A DNA stretch of 51,567 nucleotides, taken from GCA-2687025 sp964473525 (GTDB lineage Bacteria; Poribacteria; WGA-4E; GCA-2687025). Below are positions 51,052 to 51,567 of the stretch, piece after piece (within the stretch, counting starts at the first letter, position 1; the number at the start of each line of letters is the position of its first letter). The notes under the pieces were generated by a model. The model was not told the DNA's origin. It did not search any database and saw nothing but the letters and a program-made list of their open reading frames with translations. The stretch covers positions 1 through 51,567 of the forward strand of contig CAYYPK010000043.1 of assembly GCA_964473525.1 (NCBI GenBank). Direction: 5' to 3'. A program made the translations under genes and the position numbers.

Positions 51052-51567
51052 ATGCGTGACCTAGTACGCGTTGGGGTTCTGTTGGTTGCGTTCGGCGCGG
51101 CGCCGGTTGCGGCCAGGGCGCGTCCTCTCGTGCTGTTCAGTGGGAGCCGCGATGGCGTAGGTGGGCTGTTGTCCGTCCCGGCGGATGGTTCCGAGCCCGT
51201 CCGGCGCCTTGACGTGGTTCTGGGTCACGCTCAGGTGTCGCCCGGTGGCGGCAAGATCGTCGGGGTCAGAGGGCAGAGCGATGTGAATATCGATGTGTAC
51301 ATAACTGACTGGGCCGGCGCGACGTATACGAACTTAACGCGCCACCCTAGCTTGGACAGTCACCCCGCGTGGAGTCCCAAGGGCACGCACATCGTGTTCG
51401 CTTCCACGCGGAACAGCCCATGGCCTCGTGGGAACAGCACGGACATCTACACCATGCGTACAGATGGCTCGGATATCGTGCGTCTGACGACCCACAGTAG
51501 GAAGGACATGACCCCAGCGTGGTCGCCCGACGGGCGTCACATCGCATTCGCGACTGATCGAGACAGC
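51052..51567 (+). CDS. Secreted TolB/PD40-type beta-propeller protein (copy B, truncated by window)
   Basis: An open frame of 172 codons running off the right edge. Signal-like N-terminus (RVGVLLVAFGAAPVAARA), then TolB-type blades SHPAWSPKGTHIVFASTRNS and MTPAWSPDGRHIAFATDRDS, with the linker YTMRTDGSD-x-VRLT. It is the paralogue of 49698-50696 (conserved ends of each blade, divergent N-terminal third), and starts 3 bp after the orphan module, just as copy A starts 10 bp after the GH-like gene. Confidence 0.85.
   Translation, partial: MRDLVRVGVLLVAFGAAPVAARARPLVLFSGSRDGVGGLLSVPADGSEPVRRLDVVLGHAQVSPGGGKIVGVRGQSDVNIDVYITDWAGATYTNLTRHPSLDSHPAWSPKGTHIVFASTRNSPWPRGNSTDIYTMRTDGSDIVRLTTHSRKDMTPAWSPDGRHIAFATDRDS

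Larger units (their letters stand above)
50697..51567 (+). repeat. Tandem duplication, copy B (continues past the window)
   Basis: Contains the orphan C-terminal module and the start of the second TolB-like gene, in the same order as copy A. It runs off the right edge, so the far boundary is not seen. Confidence 0.8.

Noticed and set aside
1..51567. tRNA, rRNA, riboswitch or CRISPR genes
   Set aside because: I found no convincing cloverleaf, rRNA core or repeat-spacer pattern by eye; a tRNAscan or Rfam search would be needed to exclude small cases.

Overview
ORGANISM. The window is GC-rich and densely coded, with many GTG starts preceded by GGAGG-type ribosome binding sites. No rRNA, tRNA or universal marker gene is present, so taxonomy is inference. 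The mix of phytanoyl-CoA-dioxygenase-like enzymes, several sulfatases, two DUF6785/DUF6784-type membrane proteins, a GH32/43-like propeller protein, short-chain dehydrogenases, LamG and TolB-like secreted proteins, and an ankyrin protein points to Candidatus Poribacteria or a close Planctomycetota-like lineage. A run of 22 Ns (47409-47430) shows this is a draft, probably metagenomic, assembly.

LAYOUT. 1-3.1 kb: tail of a chemotaxis receptor, a TFIIB-type zinc-ribbon protein, an ankyrin-repeat protein and an Eis-like acetyltransferase. 3.1-9.9 kb: a lipoprotein, then a very large Lhr-type helicase translationally coupled to an unknown 317-residue protein. 10-13.9 kb: an HD + Hsp90-like ATPase broken by one frameshift, and a small methyltransferase. 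14-20.3 kb: a membrane coiled-coil zinc-ribbon protein, a PQQ-like propeller, an SDR, and an operon of GH32/43-like protein, SDR with a substituted catalytic Tyr, and cupin. 20.5-26.6 kb: an LpxR-like lipid A deacylase with a His-rich insert, a DUF6785-type membrane protein, a secreted protein and three very small genes. 26.6-37.3 kb: two PhyH-like dioxygenases and three sulfatases, interrupted by a DNA-methyltransferase / MORC-like GHKL ATPase / methyltransferase-fold island (31.0-34.5 kb). 37.4-43.1 kb: a class IV aminotransferase coupled to a sulfotransferase-like gene, a voltage-gated K+ channel, a single-domain response regulator and a second DUF6785-type protein. 43.4-51.6 kb: a LamG protein, a dead AAA-like ATPase, an NnrS-like membrane protein, a tail-fibre-like protein, a glycosidase-like protein and tandemly duplicated TolB-like propellers.

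HOW IT FITS. The sulfatases, PhyH enzymes, SDRs, cupin, GH-like proteins and secreted lectin-like and propeller proteins suggest use or remodelling of sulfated glycans or other host- or algae-derived material. LpxR-like and ankyrin proteins would fit a host-associated life. The least described parts are the methyltransferase/MORC island with no visible nuclease, a C-terminal K-x3-T-W-G motif shared by two secreted proteins, and a roughly 1.35 kb tandem duplication at the right edge.
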